Assembly (NCBI GenBank): GCA_019636475.1
Contig: JAHBXN010000003.1
Location: 1 to 64,000 of the forward strand
Source of the DNA: Phycisphaerae bacterium
Lineage (GTDB): Bacteria; Planctomycetota; Phycisphaerae; UBA1845; UTPLA1
Length of the DNA: 64,000 nucleotides
Direction of reading: 5' to 3'
Positions 30,509 to 39,136 of this stretch are shown here, in pieces. A program made the position numbers and the translations under genes. The notes beneath the pieces were generated by a model. The model ran no database searches, was not told where the DNA came from, and saw only the letters and a list, made by a program, of their open reading frames with translations. Numbering within the stretch: position 1 is the first letter of the stretch; each line of letters begins with the position of its first letter.

Positions 30509-30924
30509 GAAGCGGGGCCCTCTTTGCGCGGCGGCGGCGTCCGATAGTACTTCTGAATGGCGACCACCCCGAATGTCGTGTCGATCGCAAGCACAATGAG
30601 GTAGAAAATCACCGCCCAGAACAGAAACGACTCAAAATGCGGGCGGGCAAGTATCTGGTATCCAATCATTCCGGCAATTGCCAATATCAGACGCAGCACC
30701 GTGCCCGCGAGCGCCGCGGAACCGATCTGATCCGGCCAGCGCGGCGCCACGATCACAATCGGAGCAAACGCCACCAGCGCCGTGACAAGACAGATCGAGC
30801 CGACGGCCACCATGCTCGCCACACCCTCTGCGCCCCATCGGGCCGCTGTCGGCGCGTAACCGATCGCGGCAGCCGTGGCGACGGCGAGAATCAGGCAAGT
30901 CACGCAGGTCAATGAAAGTTTCAA
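30505..30924 (-). CDS. ATP synthase subunit I-like membrane protein
   Basis: 139 residues with four hydrophobic helices and little else. Position just before atpB and the last-helix sequence DTTFGVVAIQKYY suggest an ATP synthase subunit I (AtpI)-type protein, which in other bacteria helps assemble the c ring or import magnesium; identity is inferred mainly from context. The start appears to be TTG at 30924, shortly after the stop of the preceding AtpZ-like gene. The stop overlaps the atpB start. Confidence 0.7.
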   Translation of the reverse strand: MKLSLTCVTCLILAVATAAAIGYAPTAARWGAEGVASMVAVGSICLVTALVAFAPIVIVAPRWPDQIGSAALAGTVLRLILAIAGMIGYQILARPHFESFLFWAVIFYLIVLAIDTTFGVVAIQKYYRTPPPRKEGPAS

Positions 30925-30931
30925 CTCGCTT

Positions 30932-31171
30932 CTACCGGTTCAACTTTTCCAGTTGCTTGATCATCGTGAACAAGCCAATGGCCATTCCGATGATCAGTCC
31001 GCCGAACGTGCCCCACGGGTCGGAGCCATATCGCTCGTCCACCTTGATGCCCAGATATCCAAGGATGAGAACCGCGCCCGCGAACTCGAAGCCGATTGCA
31101 CTGAAGCGCATCCCAATTGCAAAGAACTTCGAGTCATTCTTCGGGCCGTCGGGCTTTTCAGGCTCATCCAT
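30932..31171 (-). CDS. AtpZ/AtpI family protein
   Basis: 79 residues with two membrane helices (about 22-40 and 50-70), and the AtpZ-type pattern GYLGIKVDERYGSDPWGTFGG between them. Members occur at the head of F-ATPase operons and assist assembly or magnesium handling. The ATG at 31171 gives a normal-sized member; the open frame to 31252 adds only non-conserved residues. It is the first gene of the operon, about 97 bases after the predicted transcription start. Confidence 0.85.
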   Translation of the reverse strand: MDEPEKPDGPKNDSKFFAIGMRFSAIGFEFAGAVLILGYLGIKVDERYGSDPWGTFGGLIIGMAIGLFTMIKQLEKLNR

Positions 31172-31526
31172 CTGGACTTTGTGAAAAAAGGTACGAAGTC
31201 CGAGATAAAAAAACAGCGGGTGTACGCAACGCCCACTGTATTTGCGGCGCAATCGGGCCGCCGCAAGAAGGCGAAGTCTAGCTACCCACCCATCAGGGTG
31301 TCAAGGGCGACCGCTTGCCCCGCTTCAAGCGAGCGACCCTGAGCTCTTCGCGTGCGGCGAGCGCGCAACCCTCGGCCCGCATACGCTACAGAAGCATACG
31401 CTTCAGCAGCGTCTGAAGTCCGTCCAGCAAGACTCCCCAACATGCCGCAAACCACCGGAACACCCCAAAGCCGTGAAAACGAGAATTTCCTGTCGTCATT
31501 GCCAGCAATCCATACAATGTTTCTGC
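31172..31526. other. Divergent intergenic region, 355 bp
   Basis: It holds the atp promoter and, toward 31527, the start region of the acyl-CoA dehydrogenase-like gene with a TACAAT -10 box at 31513-31518. Between them are two overlapping hairpins that cannot form together: GAAGC/GCTTC (31391-31404) and CTTCAG/CTGAAG (31401-31418). No gene is evident; the open plus-strand frame from 31242 is not protein-like. Confidence 0.45.
31275..31304 (-). promoter_or_regulatory. Predicted sigma70 promoter of the ATP synthase operon
   Basis: On the minus strand: consensus TTGACA (31299-31304), an 18-base spacer and TAGACT (31275-31280). It lies about 100 bases before the AtpZ-like gene and is the strongest -35 box I found in the window, fitting a highly expressed operon. 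Confidence 0.65.
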
Positions 31527-32609
31527 ATGAACTCCGCGCTCGATCAATTGACTGCCAGATTGGCCCGCCTCGCGACCCATTTTGACATGACCTCCGACTG
31601 GCCGGCTGAATCGCTGGAGTGCCTCGGCGCGGCCGGAGCATGGACGTGGATTATTCCGACGAAATTCGGCGGGATCGGCCTGCCCATCTCGTCGCAAATG
31701 CAAGCTTATGAAGCGGTTGCGGCCGGTTGCCTCTCATGCGCTCTGATCCTCACCCAACGCGATGGCGCGGCCGAATTCATCGCCGAGTCGGAAAACGACG
31801 CCGCAAAGGCGGATCTGCTGCCGAGCCTGGCGATGGGCAAGCGGTTCGCCTCCATCGGAATCAGTCATCTCACGACGAGTCGGCAGGGCGGCAAGCCGGC
31901 GCTGACGGCCCAGCCGGACGGCGACGGCTTTGTGCTGACCGGCTACATGCCGTGGGTCACCGCCGCGGATCATTGCGACCTGATCGTGACCGGTGCCGTT
32001 GTGCCGGATGGATCACAGGTGCTGGTCTGGGTGCCGACCGATACCGTCGGAGTCCAGATCGATCCGCCGATGCGCCTGGCGGCGCTCCAGAGTTCGCATA
32101 CATCGGAGGTTCATTGCCGACAGGTGCGCATTAAGAAAGAGCATGTGCTCAGAAGGCCGTGTGACAACGCCTTGCGCCGCGGTTCACCCGTCAAATCGAT
32201 GGTCGTCTCAGTCGTGGGCATGGGGCTGGCGAAAGCGCTCGTTCGGGATATTGAGCGTCACACCGCGGGCGAGGGCGGCGCGCTGCGCGAATTGGTTGAC
32301 GATGCCGTGGCTCGGTACGACGCTTTGCGCGAACGTGTTTTTTCGCACGTCGACCGTCTGGCCGATGAGTCCGCCGACGTGCCGAAAACGGCCTTGCGCA
32401 TCGCTGTGAACGACTTGCTTATGCGGCTGGCCATCACGGCGGTCACAATGGGAAAGGGTTCGGGATTCATTCGTCAGCGCGACACACAGCGCCTGGCGCG
32501 TGAAGCGATGTTTTTTCTCGTCTGGTCAGCTCCCGAGGATGTCAGATCCAGGACACTCTCAAATATGCTGGATCGGCCCATGCCGGAAATAAAGTCAATG
32601 GGATTCTGA
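31527..32609 (+). CDS. Acyl-CoA dehydrogenase family-like protein
   Basis: 360 residues. The N-terminal helical domain has IPTKFGGIGLP, a form of the conserved (P)xxYGG(x)G sequence, and the middle beta domain (about 120-210) has GYMPWVTAADHCDLIVTGA, matching the substrate/FAD region of acyl-CoA dehydrogenases. The C-terminal helical domain is divergent and lacks the usual catalytic-Glu neighbourhood, so it may be a flavin protein with a different reaction. The ATG at 31527 has no ribosome-binding site; a TACAAT box ends 8 bases before it, suggesting a leaderless transcript. It converges with the next gene. Confidence 0.78.
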   Translation: MNSALDQLTARLARLATHFDMTSDWPAESLECLGAAGAWTWIIPTKFGGIGLPISSQMQAYEAVAAGCLSCALILTQRDGAAEFIAESENDAAKADLLPSLAMGKRFASIGISHLTTSRQGGKPALTAQPDGDGFVLTGYMPWVTAADHCDLIVTGAVVPDGSQVLVWVPTDTVGVQIDPPMRLAALQSSHTSEVHCRQVRIKKEHVLRRPCDNALRRGSPVKSMVVSVVGMGLAKALVRDIERHTAGEGGALRELVDDAVARYDALRERVFSHVDRLADESADVPKTALRIAVNDLLMRLAITAVTMGKGSGFIRQRDTQRLAREAMFFLVWSAPEDVRSRTLSNMLDRPMPEIKSMGF

Positions 32610-32633
32610 CGCGGAGTGCTGTTTTCACAAATT

Positions 32634-33821
32634 TCATCGCGTGGCGTTTTCTATCGATTCTTCCGTTGCGTCTTCGGGCGGTCGCTCAAGTCCCATCCAC
32701 GGCGCCAGGATGCCGGGAAGCGACCAGACAACCTGTACCAGCCGCGCCGACAGCGTCAGCGCGAGCATCGTCGAATAGTCGCACCACTGTCCCTGGACCA
32801 GGACCCGGATGAATACCGCCTCCATCAACCCGAAGCCCTGAAAACTGATCGGAATCGCCGCGAACAGGAATCCCACGACCGACGCCATAAGGACGGCGAA
32901 GTAGAGATCGATCTGGGTTCGATCGCCGGACGCCGTGATTCCGAATCCGCGCGAGAGAAAGTAAATGTAGGTCACGATGCAGATGTGGCTGACGAATGTC
33001 ACGAAAAGCGCCATGGCCGCCTGAGCCTTATGGTATCTGAACGCGAAGGTCGTCTCGTCGATGTGGCGGATCTTCTCCGCGAAGGGTAGCTTGCTCAGCC
33101 AGTGGTCATATCGTAGCAGGGTTCGGACTCGCCGGGAAAAGAACATCAATCCGGCCGCGATGATGCCTACGGTGAGATAGCCGACGATCTGGCCATAAGC
33201 GCCGATTCGGCCGGTGCTCCCCGCAAACATGAGTACCACTGCCGCAATCAGCAGAAAGCTCACGAGACCCACGACACGATCGAGTATCACGATCGTGACA
33301 CCCTGCACGCGCTTCGGCGTTCGCTTCGCGATGTGATACGCCTTGTAAAGATCACCTCCGGTTGATCCGGGCATCGCGAAGTTGAAGAAATTACCGGCAA
33401 ACGTCAGCAGCAGGGCGTCGCGCAGGCTCAAGGCGATCTCCTGCGTCGCAAGCAACAGACGCAATCGCCAGCCGAGAATGAAGGTGACAGGCGCCATCAG
33501 CACGAGCGCCCAGGCCGACCACTTCCAGTCCGTGCGCCGGATGACCGACTTCAGGCCGCGAACAATGCGCGGCTCATTCTCGGAGATCGGCTCGCCGATC
33601 GCCGGTTGATGATAGGGCAGCGTGTGCTCCGCGCCAGTTACAGCATTCTGATATCGAATCGAGTCCCCGGTCTCCGCGATCAGGCGATGCAGAACACCGG
33701 GGTCGCCCGGCAGACGGACGTAGTCATCCAGCGTGACTTTGGTGCTGAGATAGACCAGGGCGGCGGCGCAGACGGCGAGCTTCAGAACCCTCAACGCCCA
33801 TTTCTTGACAGATGCGGTCAA
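32634..33821 (-). CDS. Lysylphosphatidylglycerol synthase-type (flippase-like) membrane protein
   Basis: 395 residues with about eight membrane helices. GNFFNFAMPGSTGGDLYKAYHIAKR is close to the family signature (N-x-x-P-x-R/S-x-G-G) of the LPG-synthase membrane domain/YbhN (UPF0104) family, and ISFQGFGLMEAVF fits its C-terminal motif. There is no catalytic aminoacyl-transferase domain, so it probably moves or senses a lipid rather than making LPG. An unusual loop of about 70 hydrophilic residues follows the first helix (about 35-100). It lies 106 bases after the GT-C-like gene on the same strand and may be co-transcribed with it. Confidence 0.85.
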   Translation of the reverse strand: MTASVKKWALRVLKLAVCAAALVYLSTKVTLDDYVRLPGDPGVLHRLIAETGDSIRYQNAVTGAEHTLPYHQPAIGEPISENEPRIVRGLKSVIRRTDWKWSAWALVLMAPVTFILGWRLRLLLATQEIALSLRDALLLTFAGNFFNFAMPGSTGGDLYKAYHIAKRTPKRVQGVTIVILDRVVGLVSFLLIAAVVLMFAGSTGRIGAYGQIVGYLTVGIIAAGLMFFSRRVRTLLRYDHWLSKLPFAEKIRHIDETTFAFRYHKAQAAMALFVTFVSHICIVTYIYFLSRGFGITASGDRTQIDLYFAVLMASVVGFLFAAIPISFQGFGLMEAVFIRVLVQGQWCDYSTMLALTLSARLVQVVWSLPGILAPWMGLERPPEDATEESIENATR

Positions 33822-33927
33822 ACCGGTTCCTCATCAAAGGCGGGCGGCAGCTTAACGCGACAAGTTGGCCCGGGCAATCCGGCAATCGATGAAGGAGCGA
33901 CGGCGGCACCGGGTTCGAATGGAGCAG

Positions 33928-35505
33928 TCAACGGATCGAGGCAAGGCTTTCCACGCGTCTGAACAGCGCGGCGGTGCGATCCTGATGCAACAGCTCCCAC
34001 CGGCCTGAACCGGCGAGGTAGGCGTGCTGGGGTGATTGACTGCGGACCATGGCATAATCGATATCGCGGTAGATCGCCTCACCCTCGATCTGTTGAGGGT
34101 GTTTCTGAAGCTCAACGTATCGCAGGAGTCCGATGTCGCGATAAAGCTCGCATCGATCGTCAATGAACACGCGCGCCCGAGGCTCACGATAAATCAGGTA
34201 GCCCGCGAATCGCATATCATTAAACACCCTGATGCTGTCGGAATGTCCGGTGCCGGCGATGTGACGCTGCAAGACGGCGGTGGCGTCGACAGGCCAGTAA
34301 TTGGGATCAAGCCGGCTCCATCCGGCCCCTATCACTGGCGCCCGCACCCCCGCCGACTCGAACGTAAACGCAAGGATGACGATTCCGACCGCCGCCCATC
34401 GCGCGTAACGTGCCACGCCGGTAGGTGCCTCGCTTGCTGCACTCCGCGGCACCGGACGGACGAACCCGGTGAGCGGCAGCATGTCGAGGATGACGACCGC
34501 CGCAACCATTGCGAAAATCGGGGCATGACGGACGCGCGACAGCGCAAGCATGAACCACACGGCCGGCAGCAGCCAGGTCACGCGGAGCATGTGGACGCCA
34601 TGACTCCGAAGCACGTGGAAAAGGATCGTGGCGTAAGCGCCGCCGATTGCCAGGATGAACATTCCTTCGACGCTGATCAGCCGGGTTCGAGCGTGTTCGA
34701 TGATGACGCGAGGCAGGACGTCGGAATCCATCAGGCTGATCCAGACGCGCGGCAGTGACACGCCGTAGGGATTCAGCAGCACCGCGGGAATTGCGCCGCC
34801 GACCGCCAGTGCGAAGTAGGGGAAGAGCGAACGGTCAGCATTCTCCCCGGAATCATGCGTCGGGGTGTGAACAATGCGATTGCATCGATGGAACTGCATG
34901 CGAAACACATAAAGCGATCCGATGACCAGCAACGACGCGACGCCTCCCAGTGCGCCGCCATGAAGATTGCTCCAGAGAGCCAGGACCGGCGGAATCGTTA
35001 GCAGCCACCTCGGACTGACGCGGCCGGCCTCCACGTTGCACAGGAGCATGGTGCCCGAGGTCATCGCCAGCAGAGTGACAAGATGCGGACGCGGCATGAA
35101 GTGGTAGCTGCCGGCGGCCGCGATGATCATCAGGAACACGACCGAAATCGGCCAGGACAGGCCGATGCGTTCGGCCCGTCCCGCCAGGATGCCGAATATC
35201 ACGGCAATGAGGACGCACGCGAGCGCGAGCAGTCCGTCGAGACCGGCGGCCCCATGCACCAGTGCCATGATCACTTCAGCGAGCCATTGCTGCGCGATCC
35301 ATTCATTGCCGCCTTGCGTGAAGCTGAACGGGTCTTCGCGGATCACCCGATGCTCGGTCAGCATGCGCTCGCCCGCGACGGTGTGCCAGAGCGTTCCCGG
35401 ATCGCGCATCATTCGGCTTCGACCTGCGATCATCAGGCCCAAAAAGACAATGATAAACACGATGGCGGACGCGCGGCCTGCATGGCGTGAAGTCGGCGGA
35501 TTCAT
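33928..35505 (-). CDS. GT-C-like multi-pass membrane protein of unknown function
   Basis: 525 residues with about 10-12 membrane helices and a soluble C-terminal domain (about 400-520). The first extracytoplasmic loop carries DPGTLWHTVAGERML, reminiscent of the Asp-containing catalytic loop of GT-C glycosyltransferases (PMT/ArnT type), but I cannot assign a known family. The C-terminal region (FNDMRFAGYLIYREP, VFIDDRCELY) resembles soluble domains of uncharacterised planctomycete and actinobacterial membrane proteins. If it is a glycosyltransferase it would use lipid-linked sugars at the outer face of the inner membrane. Confidence 0.7.
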   Translation of the reverse strand: MNPPTSRHAGRASAIVFIIVFLGLMIAGRSRMMRDPGTLWHTVAGERMLTEHRVIREDPFSFTQGGNEWIAQQWLAEVIMALVHGAAGLDGLLALACVLIAVIFGILAGRAERIGLSWPISVVFLMIIAAAGSYHFMPRPHLVTLLAMTSGTMLLCNVEAGRVSPRWLLTIPPVLALWSNLHGGALGGVASLLVIGSLYVFRMQFHRCNRIVHTPTHDSGENADRSLFPYFALAVGGAIPAVLLNPYGVSLPRVWISLMDSDVLPRVIIEHARTRLISVEGMFILAIGGAYATILFHVLRSHGVHMLRVTWLLPAVWFMLALSRVRHAPIFAMVAAVVILDMLPLTGFVRPVPRSAASEAPTGVARYARWAAVGIVILAFTFESAGVRAPVIGAGWSRLDPNYWPVDATAVLQRHIAGTGHSDSIRVFNDMRFAGYLIYREPRARVFIDDRCELYRDIGLLRYVELQKHPQQIEGEAIYRDIDYAMVRSQSPQHAYLAGSGRWELLHQDRTAALFRRVESLASIR

Positions 35506-35975
35506 CGAAGACGATATCGGTCAGCTCGGAAGCGGGATGGCGGTTGGTAAAACGATTGCACGCTTATCGGGCGGATCGGACGCTCGGTTTCAGCGCGCGT
35601 CGTGCGGAGGCGTAAGCCGAATCAACGTGCCGGGTGCGCGAACATGCCGCAAATGCAGCGGATGATCGCGCGAATTTGAACCTTCAGGCCGCTATTTCAC
35701 GTGTGATAATTCAAAGCTGGCATGTTTGGGAATTGGCATGTTCCGAATAATCTCGCGACTCCTGTCTCAAACCTGGGCCGATTATTGGCGAATGCGAAAC
35801 ACTGAGCAAGCATACACATTGTCGCGAGACTTGTCTTAAAGAGACACGCATGCGCACCCGATAGCGACAGTAACGAATGCACGTCAGGCGCTGTCGGAAG
35901 ACGCGAACTGGCATGGGTTTTCTGAAAGATTGTCGTCAGGCGCTGCAGGCGCCACAGCCACACGGGGGACATGAA
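35506..35975. other. Long leader/intergenic region before the major pilin gene, 470 bp
   Basis: An extended -10 element TGTGATAAT (-10 at 35705-35710) predicts a leader of about 260 bases. Within it, TCTCGCGAC (35751-35759) pairs with GTCGCGAGA (35821-35829), followed by a TGTCT/AGACA hairpin (35832-35846). TTGGGAA and TTCCGAA flank a TTGGCATG segment near 35726-35747, and GTCAGGCGCTG is repeated at 35883 and 35935. No gene is seen here; a minus-strand open frame (35697-36383) is a shadow. Confidence 0.45.
35705..35710 (+). promoter_or_regulatory. Candidate extended -10 promoter element for the pilin
   Basis: GATAAT preceded by TG at one base, the extended -10 form TGTGATAAT. No good -35 box is present at 17 bases, which extended -10 promoters tolerate. 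Confidence 0.35.
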
Positions 35976-36395
35976 ATGAGAAAGAAGGCGTTTACCCTGG
36001 TCGAACTGTTGATCGTCGTGATCATCCTTGGAATCCTCGCAGCCGTCGTGATTCCGCAGTTCAGCGATGCGAGCACTGAAGCGCGCGAAAGCTCGCTCGC
36101 GACCAATCTCGCGACGATTCGCGGGCAGATTGAATTGTATCGCTTGCAGCACAACGGGAATTATCCTCCTGAGGCGAACTTCGACACGGTCATGACGTCG
36201 AAGACGAATGCCGATCATACGACCACGGGCACGCCGACGCTCGGGCCGTATCTCCAGCGAATTCCCAACAACCCCTTTACAAATACGAACAACGTCGTCA
36301 ATACCGGCACGCCGGCTTCGACCACGGCCTGGTATTACAACGCCGCGACGGGCACCTTCCAGGCCTTTGACACCGTCGCTCACTCGAATCTGTAA
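35976..36395 (+). CDS. Major type IV pilin / GspG-like pseudopilin
   Basis: 139 residues. The N terminus has the prepilin motif KKA|FTLVE, with cleavage expected after Ala5 and Glu at mature position 5, then a hydrophobic alpha helix (to about residue 30). The rest has GspG-like features: RGQIELYRLQHNGNYPP and LGPYLQRIPNNPF, and Trp-Tyr-Tyr near the end. The protein would be processed by a prepilin peptidase and assembled into a pilus or pseudopilus. The ATG at 35976 has GGGGGA about 7 bases upstream. A strong hairpin follows the gene, so it may be made in excess over the downstream minor subunits. It heads the locus that ends with PilM-N-O-P. Confidence 0.9.
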   Translation: MRKKAFTLVELLIVVIILGILAAVVIPQFSDASTEARESSLATNLATIRGQIELYRLQHNGNYPPEANFDTVMTSKTNADHTTTGTPTLGPYLQRIPNNPFTNTNNVVNTGTPASTTAWYYNAATGTFQAFDTVAHSNL

Positions 36396-36440
36396 TTCGT
36401 ATCGTCGCTGGGCCGAACGACAATCTGCTTGACCTGAGGA

Positions 36441-36476
36441 AGGCCGGGGCGGTCGAAGATTCGATCGCCCCGGTCT
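36441..36476 (+). terminator. Hairpin after the pilin gene
   Basis: A stem of about 16 bp (36441-36456 with 36461-36476, including two G-T pairs) and an AGAT loop, followed by the weakly T-rich TCTGAATTATC. It would partly terminate transcripts after the pilin and reduce expression of the genes behind it. Confidence 0.6.
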
Positions 36477-36575
36477 TCTGAATTATCGGCACGGTCATTT
36501 TCGGGCCTCAATCGTGCCACCGGTCCGCATCGAATCGTATGGTTGCATTACCGCGAAACGACGAGAGGATTGCGG

Positions 36576-37115
36576 ATGACCACGACGAAGAATCAACACA
36601 TTCGGAACACAACGTTCGCCGGATTAAAACGCCGCCGCGCATTCACCTTCGCGGAAGCGCTGCTTGCGTCGACCATTCTCGCGATCATCGCGACAACCGC
36701 GACGCTTCCCTTCTCCGCAGGAACGCAAAGCGCCAAGGAAGCCCAAAAGCTCGAACGGGCCGTGGAACTGGCTGAATCCATGATGGAGGAGATCCTCGCA
36801 CGCCCGTTCTTCGCGCCCGGTCAGAGCGCGCCAACGCCCGGTCCGGACTCGGGCGAGACGGTACGACTTGCGTATGACAGCATCGACGATTTCAGCGGAT
36901 ATTCGGAAAGCGATCAGGTCCTCCGCAACTACAAGGGCGGGGCGATCAACGATCCGGACGTCCAGGGCTTCTGGCGACAGGTGTCGGTCGATTATGTGTC
37001 GTATCCTGACCAGCAGCCCGGTGACACGGACAGCATCATGCATGTCCGTGTGAAGGTGTATTACAAGTCCGCGTTACAGGTCACGCTCGATCGCGTCGTC
37101 ACGAGGGATGACTGA
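36576..37115 (+). CDS. Prepilin-like minor subunit (GspI-type position)
   Basis: 179 residues. The prepilin motif RRA|FTFAE is followed by ALLASTILAIIATTATLPF. Ala is at -1 and Glu at mature +5. The body (QKLERAVELAESMMEEIL) matches the helix of GspI/PilV-type minor pseudopilins, but the C-terminal domain is not recognised. The ATG at 36576 is set by GAGAGGA seven bases upstream. Its stop codon touches the next gene's start (37116), so the two are translationally coupled. Confidence 0.82.
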   Translation: MTTTKNQHIRNTTFAGLKRRRAFTFAEALLASTILAIIATTATLPFSAGTQSAKEAQKLERAVELAESMMEEILARPFFAPGQSAPTPGPDSGETVRLAYDSIDDFSGYSESDQVLRNYKGGAINDPDVQGFWRQVSVDYVSYPDQQPGDTDSIMHVRVKVYYKSALQVTLDRVVTRDD

Positions 37116-37853
37116 ATGCCTCAAAAAATCACAAAAATTGCGATGAAACGAGCATTTACGCTGATCGAAATGATGCTTGCGGCATCTGTCACGGCGCTGA
37201 CGGCGACCGCCGGCGCGACCATGATTTATGCCATCAGTTCGTCGGCCACGCAGACCCGCGACTACCGCACCCAGCGATCGGAGGGGCATTATGCTCTGAG
37301 CATGATCGGGAGGACGATTCGGCAGGCCCGCGCGATCGGCTATCTCAACGGCGACAGCATGTCACTCTGGCTGCGGGATTCGAACGGCAATGACACGGTC
37401 GATATTGAAGAAATGGGTCGAATTTACTTCGATTCATCCAACCACGCCGTCCTGTTTGACTACTTCGACAATTCCGAGGTGACGGGACTGGGCGCATTGG
37501 CATTCAATCAGCTCTTCACACCTTCGGATGTCGCGACCGTCATGAATGTCACGCAGCGAAAGACCGTGGCGCTGGCCAAAGGCGTTGATTCGCTCCAGTT
37601 TGACGGCCATCCAGACAGCGTTGAAGTTCGCATGGTGCAGATGCGTCTGACGATGTCGGTCAATGGAGAGTCACTGACCTTCCATCATGCCGCCTCTCCG
37701 AAGGCCTCGGGCGACTACCTGTTCTTCCGTGAGACATCGGTTCCGGTGAGCGACACTTCGACGAGGGTGCTTCGAAAAAAGAAGACGGCATGGGACGGGT
37801 TTTCGTATCTCGGCACACTGACACCGGCCGGAAGCAAGACGCCGACCAAGTGA
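37116..37853 (+). CDS. Prepilin-like minor subunit (GspJ-type)
   Basis: 245 residues. A short leader with KRA|FTLIEMMLAASVTAL gives Ala at -1 and Glu at +5. The body (ALSMIGRTIRQARAIGYLNGDSMSLWL, then beta-strands) fits GspJ/PilW-like minor pseudopilins. GAGGGA precedes the ATG at 37116, which follows directly on the preceding stop. With the neighbours it probably forms the tip complex of the pilus or pseudopilus. Confidence 0.82.
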   Translation: MPQKITKIAMKRAFTLIEMMLAASVTALTATAGATMIYAISSSATQTRDYRTQRSEGHYALSMIGRTIRQARAIGYLNGDSMSLWLRDSNGNDTVDIEEMGRIYFDSSNHAVLFDYFDNSEVTGLGALAFNQLFTPSDVATVMNVTQRKTVALAKGVDSLQFDGHPDSVEVRMVQMRLTMSVNGESLTFHHAASPKASGDYLFFRETSVPVSDTSTRVLRKKKTAWDGFSYLGTLTPAGSKTPTK

Positions 37854-37911
37854 TCGAACGCAGCCGGTAACACGCCACGAGGGCGAATCACGCCGCAGGA
37901 GGCGATTCGAA

Positions 37912-39120
37912 ATGAGCGCGAACGAACGAACAAATCTTCCCGAATCGAGGCGACCACGGTCGCCGCTCGCTCGCCGGGCCTATGTCCTGATCTTCGTGCT
38001 GGGACTGGCGACGGTCGTGAGTTCCCTCGGGATCGCCTATATCCACGCAAACAACACCGCGATGCCCGCGGCGATGAATCGGTACTATGCGTCGCGCGCG
38101 CAGTACCTCGCCGAGTCGGGATTCGATCTTGCGAAGCATTACCTGCTGTATCCGCCATCGTCCGTGCCTTTCGACGGATTCTGGGCCGGCGGAAACCTCA
38201 TCTCGATCGATGGCGGCAATGACTTCACCAATGTCATGGTCACGAAGGATCCGAAGCATCCGCTGGGATACCGGGTCTTCTCTGTCGGAGCCGCCAACGA
38301 TTCGGCAGGGGAACTACGTTCGAAAAAAGGCGTGCAGGCGGACGTGATACTCCCCGAGTCAAACATGTGGAAATTCAATTACGCCTTGCTCAGCAGCTCC
38401 GCAGCATTGAGCATTCCTGCCGCGGTGACGGTGAGGGGCAATCTGCATGGTAACGGTTCGGTCACGGGCATGGGCAATTGCACGGGCGACGTTTCGGCCA
38501 GCCTGAGCGCTACGTGGCCCGGAGGCGGTCCGCCGACGTCGGTGAAATCCTTGCAGCCGACGGTTACATTGCCGGCGTCGACCAATTCGCCGTACTTCAC
38601 TTATACGATTCGCGGCAAGACCTATACGGCTTATGAGTACACGTCCAATCGAATGTCTGCATCGGACGCCCTCGCGCTGAATCAGATTGACATGTCGGCG
38701 ACAAATCCCGGTCGAATCATCCGGACTCCCAACGGCAATTTTCGACTTCAAAACGGAGCCCAGGTCGACGGCACAATTCTCGTATCGGGCGGGAATCTCG
38801 AGGTCGAACTGGGCATCGTTGTCACTGCGCGTCCCAACTTTCCGGCGGTTATCTGCACGGGGAATATCGAAGCAAGAGGCAGCGGTGATGGAGTCTCCGT
38901 TACAGGTGCAGTGATTTGCGGCGGAAATATCACAGACAAGAACAATGGTAACGTCGTGATCAGCGTGCGCGGCGCCACGGTTGTCGGCGGCTCGGTCATC
39001 GTGAACGGGAAGAACAGCATGGCTGAATTCATCTGGGATGCCGATCGCAGCCGTTTTTATAATTTTGAAACCGCCGGCACACGTGAACCGGCCACAGTTC
39101 TGAACTGGACCGAGTATTGA
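37912..39120 (+). CDS. PilX-like pilus assembly protein with repeat-rich C-terminal domain
   Basis: 402 residues. The N terminus has one hydrophobic helix (about 23-42) after a basic stretch, and then AMNRYYASRAQYLAESGFDLAKHYLL, matching PilX/GspK-type N-terminal regions; no FTxxE motif is seen. Residues about 155-385 are short beta-repeats rich in Gly, Asn and Val (VTVRGNLHGNGSVTG, ISVRGATVVGGSVIVNG), resembling the beta-roll of bactofilin/polymer-forming proteins and of DUF7305-type PilX proteins. It may be an adhesive or tip subunit. It starts 58 bases after the GspJ-like gene. Confidence 0.78.
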   Translation: MSANERTNLPESRRPRSPLARRAYVLIFVLGLATVVSSLGIAYIHANNTAMPAAMNRYYASRAQYLAESGFDLAKHYLLYPPSSVPFDGFWAGGNLISIDGGNDFTNVMVTKDPKHPLGYRVFSVGAANDSAGELRSKKGVQADVILPESNMWKFNYALLSSSAALSIPAAVTVRGNLHGNGSVTGMGNCTGDVSASLSATWPGGGPPTSVKSLQPTVTLPASTNSPYFTYTIRGKTYTAYEYTSNRMSASDALALNQIDMSATNPGRIIRTPNGNFRLQNGAQVDGTILVSGGNLEVELGIVVTARPNFPAVICTGNIEARGSGDGVSVTGAVICGGNITDKNNGNVVISVRGATVVGGSVIVNGKNSMAEFIWDADRSRFYNFETAGTREPATVLNWTEY

Positions 39121-39136
39121 CAAGGAAATCGCTCCT

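Noticed and set aside
31242-31526. Upstream extension of the dehydrogenase-like gene to 31242
   Set aside because: The 95 added residues are Arg/Pro/Cys-rich, overlap the atp promoter region, and precede an ATG at which the family similarity begins.
35697-36383. 228-codon minus-strand open frame
   Set aside because: It overlaps the pilin gene and its leader in antisense; the pilin has a clear prepilin motif and ribosome-binding site.
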